A DNA stretch of 64,000 nt from Clavulina sp. PMI_390. Taxonomy: Eukaryota > Basidiomycota > Agaricomycetes > Cantharellales > Hydnaceae. The notes under the pieces were generated by a model. The model was not told where the DNA came from and did no database searches. It worked only from the letters and a program-made list of their open reading frames with translations. The stretch lies in assembly GCA_015039315.1 (NCBI GenBank), contig WIDE01000004.1, forward strand, positions 177,936 through 241,935, in the 5' to 3' direction. This document shows positions 36,447 through 48,078 of this stretch, piece after piece (position 1 is the stretch's first letter; every line of letters starts with the position of its first letter). The translations under genes and the position numbers were made by a program.

Positions 36447-37053
36447 GTTTCGTTCTTGATTGATACGTTCCTCAATCTCACTTGCCTTGTGATAGATACG
36501 ACTACTCTCACTAGAGCATTTCAACCATGCTCGACACACCATATTGTGCTCAACCACATTCATTTTGCATACCTCTCGGTCTGACCAGCATCACAACAAC
36601 ATAGGCTTGAAACCCCATTGAATATCTTTGCTCATGCTCTGATCTCTACTCGCTTCATTTTTACGCATCCACTACTAGCTCTCATCAGCTCCCCGGCGCC
36701 TTCATCAGGCGCCCACATATCGCATTTTTGCATTTCAACAATTACTGGCATTCCTAGCCAACATCGCATTCAACATTTGCATAACCTCTCATTCAACATG
36801 TAGCCCTACCACATTTGTATCTTTTCTGTCTTTGTATCTGTCATCACAATAATCCATGAATCTCAACATTCACATTTTTGTCCATGTGCGGGCAGAGAGA
36901 CCTGGTACTCCAGCAAAGATTTTTTTTTGTATTGCGGTGAGTCGCGTCGCGTCGCGTCTATCACGTGACCATCAATTTCCATCGCGAACTTGCATCCTCG
37001 CGAACTCGAAAGGCGTCGCGACCACTGCCTCTCACCGCGCAAACCGTTCTTGA
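36447..37053. other. Intergenic region and MCM2 promoter
   Basis: 607 bp without a credible gene. The first part is AT-richer and presumably the CAF16 3' UTR. The last 110 bp are rich in CGCG-containing sites (separate entry). Confidence 0.5.
36941..37021. promoter_or_regulatory. CGCG-cluster upstream of MCM2 (MBF/MCB-like)
   Basis: GTCGCGTCGCGTCGCGTC (36941-36958) holds three CGCG cores 5 bp apart. A CACGTG E-box lies at 36962-36967, and TCGCGA palindromes start at 36982, 36998 and 37016. Replication genes of fungi are classic targets of MBF, which binds ACGCGT with a CGCG core. Regulation here is inferred, since the exact ACGCGT word is absent. Confidence 0.45.
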
Positions 37054-40000
37054 ATGTCCTCACCTCCACAGACCCCCGCAGGCCGACGCGTCCGGAAGCG
37101 CGCTCGATCCCCCTCTGTTGGCGCCAACGCCCTCTCCTCCCCAGTCGTCGGGCCGTCTCGCCCTGTCGCACGCGGCAGGCGCAACTCGTCGCCCGATTCG
37201 ACCCTTCCTCCATCTTCTCCCTTACCAGTCCTCGACGACACCGATGATGATCGTGATATCGACGAGAGCGAGATTCCAGGCGACTTGCCGGCTGATGCCG
37301 TCGATGAAGATGATGAGGAAGGGGAAGATCTCTTTGGTGATACCCTAGACGAGCACGTACCCTTTCCGCTTCTCACGCGTTTTCTCTTGTGTGAATGACC
37401 ATCTGGCACACTTATAGCGACTATGGAGCAGATGATGCCCTCGATCGCTACTCAGATACCGGACTCGACGATGAGAACGAATATGACGCCATGACCGCCG
37501 CTGAACGTCGCGCTGTTGAAGCGGAATTGGCGCGTCGAGACCGTGGAGTCCCGGGCCGTCGACGTCGACTAGGTGGACGCCGTCCCGCTCCTGGTTTCAT
37601 TGACGATGATGAAGACGAAGAGATGGATGACGAGGACGCTGGTCCCCTCAGTGGCATCATCCCTGCTGGCGTCAAGGTTCGTCAGCGAAAGCAGCACGAT
37701 GAGCGTCAGGATCAAGACGATGCTGCTGGAGATGACGATGACGAGCTTCCGTACGAGCAACTGGGCGACATCAAAGCCAACTCCATTGTTGAGTGGATCA
37801 ACGTACCCCGTGTGCGCAAGACGATAGAGCGCGGGTTCAAGGACTTTTTAGTCACATACGTTGACCACAATGGAACCAGTGTCTACGGAGAACGCATCAA
37901 GACACTTGGTGAAAGTACGTGTACCAAATCATTGTTTCCCACTAGATCATCCCTGACCGTTTGGTTTCTCATAGTGAACTCCGAGTCTCTTGAAGTATCA
38001 TTCGGCCATCTAGGAGACTCGAAGCCCATCATTGCGTTCTTCCTGAATACCTGCCCTGCCGACATGCTAGGGTTCTTTGACGGAGTTGCTCTCGACACCA
38101 TCCTCCTCTACTACCCAGCATATGAAAGCATCCATCCTGAGATCCATGTCCGAATCACTGATCTACCCAAACCTTTGACACTTCGTGACCTCCGCCGAAA
38201 CCATCTTGGCACTCTTGTGCGCGTATCAGGTGTCGTAACACGGCGGACGGGGGTCATGCCCGAGCTGAAGAATGTCTACTTTGACTGCACAAAGTGTGGT
38301 GCGACTTTGGGTCCTTTCCAACAAGAGGCAAACAAGGAGGTAAAGATCGGTCTGTGTACCAACTGTGAGAGCAGAGGGCCTTTCCATATCAATACGGCCA
38401 TGGTTCGTCCAAGTCCCTTCATCTTTTCTGGGATAATTTAATTATTTACCCTTGGAATTACTAGACGGTTTACCGCAATTATCAAAAAATGACACTACAG
38501 GAGTCTCCCGGGTCGGTGCCTGCGGGCCGTCTGCCTCGTCATCGAGAAGTTATTGTCCTCTGGGATCTAATTGATTCTGCCAAACCTGGCGAGGAGATCG
38601 TACGTGCACAGTTTTGCGCTTTCACTACTTTTCTTTGCTGATGCTTTACATCCTGTGTGCAGGAGGTGACTGGTATCTATCGGAATAATTTCGATGCGTC
38701 TCTCAACGTGAAGAACGGTTTCCCAGTCTTCTCTACTATTATTGAGGCCAATCATGTCAACAAGAAAGAGGATCTCTTCGCTTCCTTCCGCCTCACTGAG
38801 GAAGACGAGCGAAAGATTCGCAAGTTGGGTAAGGATCCACATATCCAGAAGCGGATCTTCAAGTCCATTGCACCCTCCATCTACGGGCACGAGAGCATCA
38901 AGACTGCGATCGCCCTCTCGCTCTTTGGAGGATGTCCAAAGAACATCAACCGCAAGCACACCATCCGTGGTGACATCAACGTACTCCTCTTGGGAGACCC
39001 TGGCACGGCCAAATCACAATTCCTCAAGTATGTGGAGAAAACTGCTCATCGTGCTGTTTTCGCGACGGGCCAAGGTGCCAGTGCTGTTGGTCTCACTGCC
39101 AGCGTGCGCAAGGACCCCGTGACGCGAGAATGGACATTGGAGGGCGGGGCGCTCGTACTAGCTGACAAAGGGACCTGCCTGATTGACGAGTTCGACAAGA
39201 TGAATGATGCGGATCGCACAAGTATCCACGAGGCCATGGAGCAGCAGAGCATTTCTATCTCCAAGGCTGGCATCGTCACGACGCTGCAGGCGCGTTGTGC
39301 CATCATTGCCGCCGCAAATCCTATTCGTGGTCGATACAACCCGACTATCCCATTCCAACAGAATGTGGAGCTGACGGAGCCCATTCTCTCTCGTTTTGAT
39401 GCGCTGTGCGTCGTAAAAGATACGGTAGACCCGCTGAAAGATGAGCGACTCGCCACATTCGTGATCGGGAGTCATACCAGAAGCCACCCAAGGTTCAAAC
39501 CTGAAGAGGATGAGGTGGATATGATGACTGCTGTTGACGAGGATGTGAGTCGCGAATAATCCATCTCACCTTCATTGCGTGGTCTAAGACTTCATTTCTT
39601 CTAGCTCCTGGATCAAGATCTTCTAAGGAAGTACATCATGTATGCTCGCGAACACGTCCGCCCTCAGCTGCACGACACCGACAGCGAGAAGCTGATGGAC
39701 CTCTACGCACACCTGCGGAAGGAATCGCTCGCTACTGGCTCCTTCCCAGTCACAGTCCGGCATTTCGAGAGCACTATCCGAATGGCTGAGGCGAGCGCCA
39801 AGATGCACTTGCGTGATGTTGTTACTTCCAGCGATATCAACCTTGCCATCAAGGTCACTGTGGGCAGCTTCATCAGTGCGCAAAAGATGTCAATCAAGAA
39901 GACTTTGGAACGAGTGAGTACTATCGCGTACGTCTTTGTAAAAGGCTCGGGCTAATGGGGCCATGGTGTACTTAGGCCTTCCGCCGATACATCGTATTGG

Positions 40001-40317
40001 AAGACGACAAGGACGAATTGGCGTCCTTCATATTAGGACAAATGGTTAAAGAGCAGATGCGTCTGTACCAAGCACAGCACTATGCACAACCCGAGAAGGT
40101 TACCATCAAGGTATCCGAGTTTGAGGAACGGGTGAGTATCTCCACTATCATCAGTTTGACTACGAGCGCCAATCTAACCGGTTGCTTTTCCGCTTCCCAG
40201 GCTAAAGAGCATGAAATTCAGGATGTGTCTTCCTTCCTACGCTCTCGCCTATTCAAAGTCAATAAGTATCAGCTGCAGAACGGGGAGATCAGCAAGACGT
40301 TCAGCCGAGGAGAATGA
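37054..40317 (+). CDS. MCM2: DNA replication licensing factor MCM2
   Basis: Start ATG 37054, stop 40315-40317, about eight exons. The long N-terminal extension is acidic with serine/proline sites ([18 protein letters not shown]) and a [18 protein letters not shown] block typical of MCM2, where histone H3-H4 and DDK act. A C4 zinc finger uses CTKCG and CTNCE (about 38.29-38.37 kb). The AAA+ core has Walker [19 protein letters not shown], Walker [12 protein letters not shown] and the arginine finger SRFD ([10 protein letters not shown]). The C-terminus holds the winged-helix region, ending SKTFSRGE. It forms the MCM2-7 helicase. Confidence 0.96.
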
Positions 40318-40989
40318 TCACTCCTTTTCCCACTGCACCCCAGCTTCTATTTGTTTTTGGTCCTTCCTATCGCATTTATTGTATCTATGAATCACCATCG
40401 TTTGCATGTGCTAGTCATGTATGTAGGTCTACCCAGGATAACAGAGAGCTTTGGATATAGGCGCCGTCCGAAAGCGGGAATGGAGCTGCCAATCCTTGAC
40501 AATAAATATCAACCATCTTCCACATTTTGGTCACTGCTTCCGTTATGAACGTTCTTCGTGCTTCGAAACGATGACGATGACTGTCCCGGTTGATAAAGGA
40601 GCCTCATGCCTGCAATGAGCACCCCCTCTCATTAGGCCAACAGTTTGCAAAAATACCAATACCAGCGTCGATAGAGCATCAAGAAGTCCTAAACCGAACG
40701 TGCGCCGGAACGATCTACGGCGTTATACCTCTTCTTCGCCAATACTCGTCCAAGAACACGAAATTACATTAGCCCCTTTGCAGAGCCTTGTGAATCTATA
40801 TCTCGAATACTCGTTCAGGAGCCCTCTGGAACAAAGCGAATGATTATCCCTTGCCAATTTACCGCCTTTCGTAAGGCTGACCTCTCCTTCCACGAGGAAT
40901 ATCTGTCCTCTGATCTGGCTTATGAGCACTATGACCTGCTTGTTCCGCAAGCCTTCAACCCCTCTCTACCCCCCCATCATTTCTGACAT
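40318..40989. other. Intergenic region, no gene seen
   Basis: 672 bp. An AATAAA at 40501 could act in MCM2 3'-end formation, though it is 184 bp after the stop. CT-rich sequence at 40950-40985 precedes the next start. Confidence 0.4.
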
Positions 40990-42116
40990 ATGGCACGCAG
41001 CTTTTTCGCTCTACCCCTTCTGTGGCTCTCGTTTGCGACCGTCTCGCTTGCTGGGGTGGTTCAGCCTAGCAGCGCTAGCCCCCAGTTACCTCTTGAGGCC
41101 ATTCAGGAGGCCGCAGTCGGGTATGACGTTCCCGCGGACTATGGAGGCAGTCAACTCGATTCATCTGCCGGACTTGGCGAACCCCTCAATGTGAGTGTAC
41201 AATCCTGCATGCTGCTAACGCAGCATCAACTGACTGCTCAAGCTCTCCTCAACGCTTTCGCTCCCTTCAACTTGTTGATCAACTGCCCCTTTGGCTATCC
41301 CAGATCATCATCTCCGCTCTTTCCTCTCCAGAGGTACTGACTAACAAAGGGCTAGAGAACTGGGCGCGGTAGGTCTTTATCATATTGCGATTCTGCCTAC
41401 CGGATTATTCGAATACCATCATGCTCCACTTATCTTCTTCCCCTACCACTGCAGTTCTATCGCCTTCTCGACTGAATGTCTCGGTTTCCACCTTGGGAAT
41501 CCCCAGACTGCCAACCTTGGCGACGGCCTTGGGTGGCAGAATGAGACAGCCGTGCTTCGATTCGACTACGACAATGCCATCACGGGAAGCTGCCTTGAAA
41601 GCTTCACAGGTGTGTGCAACATCCTTTTGGCCCTGCCCCCTTACTGACGCAGTTGCTGCGCTCTTGGTGGCTCTAGGCGGTAACCACTTCCGTTTTTGGA
41701 AACAGGCGACGACGGGGGCGTATTTCCTTGCCGCTTCCATCGAAGAGTGGATTGGAGAACACCACAATATTATTCCAAATGGCTATGACAAAGGTAGGCT
41801 AGTTTCTTCCGCTGGCCATTTGTCTTGCTTGTTAACGGAGGTGAACTAACTCTGGGGTCCCCCATGCTTGCATCGCTCAGGCCGCGATGTCATCGTCATT
41901 ACTGCTACAGGGCACACCAAATATATGATGAACGAGTATCTGACAGCATCATATTATGTCACGGGTTTGTTAAAGCCTGGTACCGAGGGTGAGCAAGCTA
42001 GACTGCTGCAATGGTGATGACTGTGAACATGCACACTGACGCCGGCCCCAGGTATCAACCACAATATCTCGATTGATGGCCGTGTTGCTGTCCTGACCAT
42101 CGCGAAGATTGCATAA
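40990..42116 (+). CDS. Secreted protein of unknown function, tandem copy 1
   Basis: Exons 40990-41190, 41304-41368, 41455-41609, 41677-41793, 41881-41988 and 42052-42116 join in frame to 236 aa. The first ~22 residues form a signal peptide (MARSFFALPLLWLSFATVSL, then AGV). The mature part starts near VGYDVPADYGGSQLDSSAGL, followed by FSTECLGFHLGNPQTANLGD, GNHFRFWKQATTGAYFLAAS and INHNISIDGRVAVLTI at the end. There are two cysteines in the core (TECLG, GSCLES) and N-glycosylation sequons (for example NET, NIS). I do not recognise a characterised family. The downstream gene is a close paralogue. Confidence 0.8.
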
Positions 42117-42941
42117 GCTTTGCCTAAGTAGTATTACTTAGGCTGGGCTACTGTTGTGGAACATAGGAACATTCACCAAGCCGTCAAAACTAGCTAGTAA
42201 TCCTCCTCAATGTCTTAAGTAGGCTCTCAGTATTTTCTTTTTTGGGGTTCTGCAATCTACTCTGTATCCAAGTATATTGATTCCATTTCGAGGTGGCATT
42301 GAGGAGGAGCCCACTCCAGATACCACACCTAAATGGGATAGCCGGATGATTTCGGCCCAGCAGGGGGCTCATGACTCATTCACTTGTGGGCGCACGATTG
42401 TTCGAGTGGTGCTTCCTCATAAACGCACATGGGCACTTTCTGTGCTTCGCAAGGTCCAACACGACCAGGATCAATAAAGGAGTGCGGCGGTCATGTGTTC
42501 GCTCACTTGACTCCAGAACTCACCTTGACAAGGACCATAAAAATCACATTCACGACAATTTTGTCGACGGTTGCAATGAAGTGCACGGTGGGGTTCATAC
42601 CTAGTATTATAGGCTACACACGTTTCAAAGATACTATTCTCCGTCTCCGAGGCCTGCCATGTTAATGTTCTTCTTTTGCATAGTTTGCGTTAGCCCCTTT
42701 GCGAAGCATGCGATTGGTGACTTGCGAGTATGCTTCTGAGATTCTCACTCTAAAAACAGATTCTATAAAGGTTCTGTACCATTGATCAGCTCTATCCTCT
42801 CCCTACGTCTAAAATCCGAGTTCTCCGTCGTCTTCGCTTCCTTCCCCGCCTCTCCATTACTCGGCGTCCGCTCGCGGGCTGAACACCATCTTTCATCATC
42901 ATTCTTGCTGTGCCCCTCTGAGCCCTCGGCATAAACCCAAA
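42117..42941. other. Spacer between tandem paralogues
   Basis: 825 bp. No gene or third, decayed copy of the paralogue was seen; the last 150 bp are CT-rich promoter-like sequence. Confidence 0.45.
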
Positions 42942-43997
42942 ATGGCGCATATCCATCATATTGTCACTCTTTTCTGTATTTTCTGTCTCTCATTCAGGGA
43001 TTATGCCCTTGGTCGCGCCATCATAGTCGAGCCTCGCACGTCAACTTTGGAATTGGTCCGTGAAGACATCGAAGGGGCTGCGGTCGGTTTTGACATACCT
43101 GCGGATAATGGAGGTAGTCAGCTTGATTCCTCTGCCGGATTGGGTGAACCCCTCAATGTGAGCAGACGTGCATGCATTGCATGTGTCATCAATTATTGAC
43201 TCAGCCCTCTCTTCCCTTGACGCTCTTTCTGGGGCCTATTCCTGACCTCTTTATATTTTTCATCTTCCTCGCTAGGTTATTATCTCCAACCTATCATCTC
43301 CTGAGGTCCTCACCACCGCTGGTCTGGAGAACTGGGCTCGGTGTGCACTCATTGCTCTACGACTTTGTCCGTGGATCTTTACTGATTTCAGCTCCTATCG
43401 TCTCAATCTTTAGCTCTATCTACTTCTCCACCGAATGTCTTGGTATTCACATCGGGGGTCCCCAGACCGCCAACTTGGGCGACGGGCTTGGGTGGCAGAA
43501 CCAGACAGCCGAGCTTCGCTTTGACTTTGAGAGTGCTTATCTTGGGACTTGCCTCGAAAGTCTCGTTGGTACGTTGTGAAACGCTCCTTTTGTTAGGTTG
43601 TCGGATGGCTCATATGCAGCTGCCCGCTACTGCGGTGGCTCTAGGCGGAAATCATTTCCGTTTTTGGAAGCAGGTAACGACTGGTGCATACTTCCTGGCG
43701 GCCTCTGTCGAGGAATGGGCAGGAGATGGCCACAATATCGTCCCTAACGGATACGATGAAGGTCGTGATGGAATTGTTCAGGGCGCAACCGGGGTGACCA
43801 AATACCAGACAAACTGGTATCTCACCACGTCGTATTATGTTTCATGTCTCCTCCAGCCTGGCACAGAGGGTCAGTACCTACGGTATCCTAATGAATGTCT
43901 CTGCTGCGCTTTCATTGACTGTTCACCGTCAGGCATCAATCATAATATCTCGATCGATGGTCGGGTCGCTGTCCTCACTATCACGAAGATTTACTAA
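42942..43997 (+). CDS. Secreted protein of unknown function, tandem copy 2
   Basis: Exons 42942-43157, 43276-43340, 43414-43568, 43645-43869 and 43933-43997 give 241 aa. A signal peptide is likely (HIVTLFCIFCLSFRDYALG). The mature protein parallels copy 1 throughout: VGFDIPADNGGSQLDSSAGL, FSTECLGIHIGGPQTANLGD, GNHFRFWKQVTTGAYFLAAS and INHNISIDGRVAVLTI. Exons 2, 3 and the last have exactly the same lengths as in copy 1 (65, 155, 65 nt). The 225-nt fourth exon equals copy 1 exons 4 plus 5 (117+108), so one intron differs. Function is unknown; secretion is inferred from the N-terminus. Confidence 0.8.
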
Positions 43998-44397
43998 TAA
44001 TTTCATGGCTCCTCTCATGAGCTGGATAGACGCACTGTCTTTAGGACTTTGGGTTCAAATGTTCCCTTCTTCTTAATTCACCTTTTGATACCCTAATAAC
44101 TCATCCCTTCTCCACGACATCTCACTTGTGCCCATTCACAATGTTGCACTCATCATTTACGATACGATACGACTTTGCAATGCCATTCACGACCTGTCAT
44201 GCCCCTTCCAAAAAGGTTTCATTACATCGTGATAATTCGTTTCATTCAAAGCAAAAGACAGGGTGGAACTGGTATCATCTGCAGGAGCGCATACTAATGT
44301 TACAAAGCAACTAAGCCAAATGGTTGTTAAGCCAAGCGACGACGACGCCGCTGGGCGGGAAATAACAGTGAAGATCGTCGTTAACTCATTCGAAACA
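43998..44397. other. Convergent intergenic region
   Basis: 400 bp between the stop codons of secreted copy 2 and the BSD gene; no gene seen. Confidence 0.45.
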
Positions 44398-46275
44398 TTA
44401 CTCCCAATCGCTGTCATCATCATCGTCATCGTCATCGTCATCATCTGCCTTCTCCTTTGGCTTCTCTGCAGCGGATGTTGGGGCGGCGGCTGAAGAGGGA
44501 GGAGCAGATGCCACAGGGGATTGTGTCCTCGTTCCAGCGGCGCTTTCCTCTCCAACAACATCATAGCTTCCATCATCAGAAGGTCGGGGGCTAGAAATGG
44601 CGGGGGCGAGGTGTTGGGCCGAGTCGTGGGACACTTCAGCGGCTTCATCAATCGCAGGTTGAGTTTTTGGGCCAGGCGTGGCTGCTGCAGGTTCAGCCTC
44701 ATCCTCGTCGTCTTCCCAGCTGAAATCTTCTTCGGCATCTCCTTTTGTGACGTCTGATATTTGCACACGTTAGAAGAGATATTCTTGGCCCAAGACAAAA
44801 ATAAACTTACTTGCAAGTAGGGCCTTCCGTTTTTCTTCCTCGCTGGTTATTTGACGTACCCGGAAGAAGTATCGGAGCCAGAATGTATCGTTGGACATCT
44901 CCGCTGGCACTAGGATATGTCGGGTGATTAGTGAGCAGTAAAGATAGTGAGTGACAGTAAACATACCAAGAGTATCCCGAGTATCTATCAATGCCTTGGC
45001 GTCTGCGTCCAGTTCACCACCAGCCCCTGGCTTCAGTACTTCGCTGATACGCATCGTCATTTTATCCCCGCCAATCCCTCCCATGTTCTGGCTGATGTCC
45101 TCCACAAACTCGCTGTAAAGAGAGCTGATGGCTGCGTCAAGGCTCGGATCCAGCCGAATCATCTCGGGATCATACTTGAGCCTTCGAAGAAGGGCCTCAG
45201 AGCGAGTGGCTTGGGACATATGTCCAGTGAAAGCGGCGGTACCAGCAGAGAGAGAAGGACGCGATTGAGGAGTGTCCGTACCCGCGACTGGCGAAGCAGC
45301 TGCTTCGCTTGATCCCCCCCACCCTGCCGTCCCAAGAGGTGAAGGGAACAGCCAAACGTCCGTACCAGAGACAAATACCCCTGTTGCACCACTGTCCAGT
45401 TCCCTCTCGGATGGAGGGACGACTTTGACGGCCTCCTTGAAGAAATCCCCAGCTTCTTTGAAGAGCTCTTGGCTCTTGGCAAGATAGCCTTCAGCAAGCT
45501 TCTCTGCTTGTGCCAAAGGCAGGTTATCTTGTGCACGTTGAATGTTGGAGATCAGGGTGCTGCGGAGTGCAGCGAGGTCTACCACAGGGGCTGTAGGTCC
45601 AGAGGAGGGGGAGCGAGCAGAGTTAGGGTCTGCCGTCAGGGAAGCTGATGCGGCTGAGAATGCACTCGCGATAGCGGAGGGTTGGAGATTCGGGGGCATC
45701 CTTGATTGCAATCGTGCGAAGAGGCCTGTAGGGATAGATGGACGTTCGTTGGATTCCGGAGCCGTGCCAGATGGGAACTCTGAAGGATCCTTCTCTTTCC
45801 CCTTGGACTTGCTCCCTTGGCCAGCTGCTTCCGCACCGTCAACATCCATTGCTGCAGCAGGTTCGGACTCCGCCGGCGCCGCAGGAGTGGACGTCGCGAC
45901 AGTAACCTCTGTCGCTATCTTGCCAATTTCTGTACGAGCTTGTTGTACGACCTGACTGAAGTCCTTCCTCGCGATGTTAAACGCTGACTGGCTCTGAAAT
46001 CAGGAACCAAGTGCCACAGTGACGGAGGAGTTAGGGTAATTGATAGGTCAGATGCCGAGTATCGACTAGCAATAGTTTGCACATACGCTTGCGCGAAATC
46101 CTCCCCAGAATCTCCCTAGTTGCCCGAGGGCTTGGTTCACCTCCTCGTTCAGCGAAGGCTCCGCTGCCGTTGCGGCACCACCACCACCCGATGCGGACGA
46201 AGCGGCAGCAGCAGACTCTGGCGTCGGAGTCGGGGATTTATTAACCTCAAATTCGTACAGATCGAGCGAGTTCAT
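44398..46275 (-). CDS. BSD-domain protein (Dos2-like)
   Basis: Start ATG 46275 (MNSLDLYEFEVNKSPTPTPE), four or five exons, stop at 44398. The N-terminal third has amphipathic helices (LNEEVNQALGQLGRFWGGFR; FNIARKDFSQVVQQARTEIG). A conserved central block includes GTDVWLFPSPLGTAGWGG, where yeast/plant family members also show VFV-GTD. The BSD domain follows: YDPEMIRLDPSLDAAISSLY and MSNDTFWLRYFFRVRQITSE, with the conserved FW pair. The C-terminus is acidic, with FSWEDDEDE and a run of eleven aspartates before SDWE. BSD proteins of this layout are related to yeast Dos2; biochemical role is little known. It diverges from MED31. Confidence 0.82.
44413..44445. repeat. GAT/GAC trinucleotide run coding poly-Asp
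   Basis: Eleven consecutive Asp codons (mixed GAT and GAC on the minus strand) near the end of the BSD protein. Confidence 0.9.
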
Positions 46276-46466
46276 CGTGAGCGAGGCGGAAACACTAGTT
46301 GGGAATCGCTGATGTAACAAGTACGGGTCGCGACCGTAGTTTATTGTGTCTTGTTTACCTCGCTCTAGACTTCTTTGCACGCGCGACCGAAACCAAACCA
46401 AACAGACCAAAGTCGAAAGTTTCCCTGCGACATTACTTCATAATACGAGTCGATTTCATAAGGGAG
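46276..46466. promoter_or_regulatory. Bidirectional promoter, BSD protein / MED31
   Basis: 191 bp between divergent ATGs at 46275 and 46467. Confidence 0.5.
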
Positions 46467-47347
46467 ATGGACCAGACGTTTGAGGCTGAAGCCGATTCAG
46501 GAGTCCCCAACCCCCGCGCAGCGAACCGCCATCGCTTTGAGCTCGAGCTGGAATTCGTGCAATCGCTAGCGAATCCTCATTACTTGCATGCCCTTGCTCA
46601 AGAGGGCGTAATGGAAGATCCAGCTTTTGTCAATTACTTGGACTACTTGAAATACTGGAGTAAGCCTGAATACGCAAGGTTCATCATGTACGTTGTCTCG
46701 CTACTCTCCTTGGCCTACGACCAACAGCCTGTTATGTATAAATTCACGTGGATTGTTGCTTAATATCCGTGATCTCATCTCTTATCGATTATCTCCATGT
46801 TTCGATTGGCGGGTCATGGCCCAATTATAGCTATCCACATGCCCTCCATCACCTTCAGCTTTTACAGAACCCGAAATTTCGGACAGATCTGAAGTCCGAT
46901 GAGGTTCGGAATCTTCTCGCTAATAAGCAGTTCGAGCACTGGGTTACCTGGCAAGTTTTTTTTTGAATGTTTCTGGAGTGTTTTTTCCGAACCGGAATTA
47001 CACTTCCACTATGATACATATTTACGCAAAGCGAGGCTCATTGAGATCTCGGCTATGATGATAGGCGATCTTCTCCCATTACGTCTCTCCCTACCTCAGC
47101 TGTGCTCCAATCTGAAGCACAGGGCCGAAATCCTGCCACCCAATCTGATCCCAAGGTAGCCACCACAAACGGCCATATTCCTCGCACGCCTCGTGCCGAA
47201 CAAACTCCAAAACCCAAGCGAACCGCCTCATCTCGAGTGGGTACGCCGAGAAATCCTGGGCCGGGGATCGGCACGCCGAGGCCCAGTGCCAGCAGGACGG
47301 GCACACCACGACCAATGCCAAGCTCTGCCGCTGTGACACCTAGATAA
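46467..47347 (+). CDS. MED31: Mediator complex subunit 31 (Soh1)
   Basis: Start ATG 46467. The first exon ends the classic MED31 core: [20 protein letters not shown], then [18 protein letters not shown]. An intron from about 46688 leads to [20 protein letters not shown] and [14 protein letters not shown]. This four-helix core is highly conserved and unmistakable. After a second, longer intron (acceptor near 47100) there is a fungal-specific basic tail with repeated GTPR motifs (VGTPRN, IGTPRP, TGTPRP), ending at TAA 47345-47347. MED31 sits in the Mediator middle module and supports RNA polymerase II transcription. The exact length of the second intron is uncertain. Confidence 0.9.
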
Positions 47348-48078
47348 TCAGTCCTTCTAGTTGTTCGTCGTCAAGTATCGTATCTATGCCTTCTAAGGCA
47401 CTTTTTCTGGCGATTTTATTGTATTCCTACTGGTGAGCCTTATCTTTCCCTTCACCCTACCCTCACCCAACCACTCTCATGCTTGGTGGCTGATAACTTC
47501 CACCGTGACCAACATGTTTTCGATGGCTGATCGATTTCTCGCCCCGCCATTATTGCCTCCTTTCTGCCAGCTACCTTCTCCAAAATAAATGATTGTCCGC
47601 AAAATCATGTCCGAAGCTGATTAGCTTTGGCAGCGCAATTCCTGCCCATGCTTTAACGGAGTAACTCCTCAAACACGCTGTATGCATGGAACCAATACAG
47701 CGGCAGATTCGCTGTGCTACTGAATCCTGCAACCCCATGAGCAACCAGATTAAGCCTGTATTGCCTGTCGGAGGTCCCATGCCTGGACAAATTAGCATGA
47801 TGCTGTGTATATTGATTCGGCACGCGGCGCGATAACCTTTCTCTAAAAGATTCAATGAGGCCTTGGTATGTGGTTGTGTAAGTTGCTTTCAAAGCAGGCA
47901 TCCAGCTGTCGAGCTAGCAAAAGCAACGATACAAACATGCTGTGACTTTTGAGGCATATTAAGGTGGCCTGTCATCCGCCAACTCCTTCTCCTCACACTT
48001 CCCTTCAATCAGCCGCTCGAAAGCCACTCATCTCCTCATTCATCAATCTCCTATCCTACTCCATCGTTTACTGCCTCC
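47348..48078. other. Intergenic region, no gene seen
   Basis: 731 bp. Short reading frames on both strands have no recognisable content; 47980-48060 is CT-rich, like a promoter. Confidence 0.4.
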
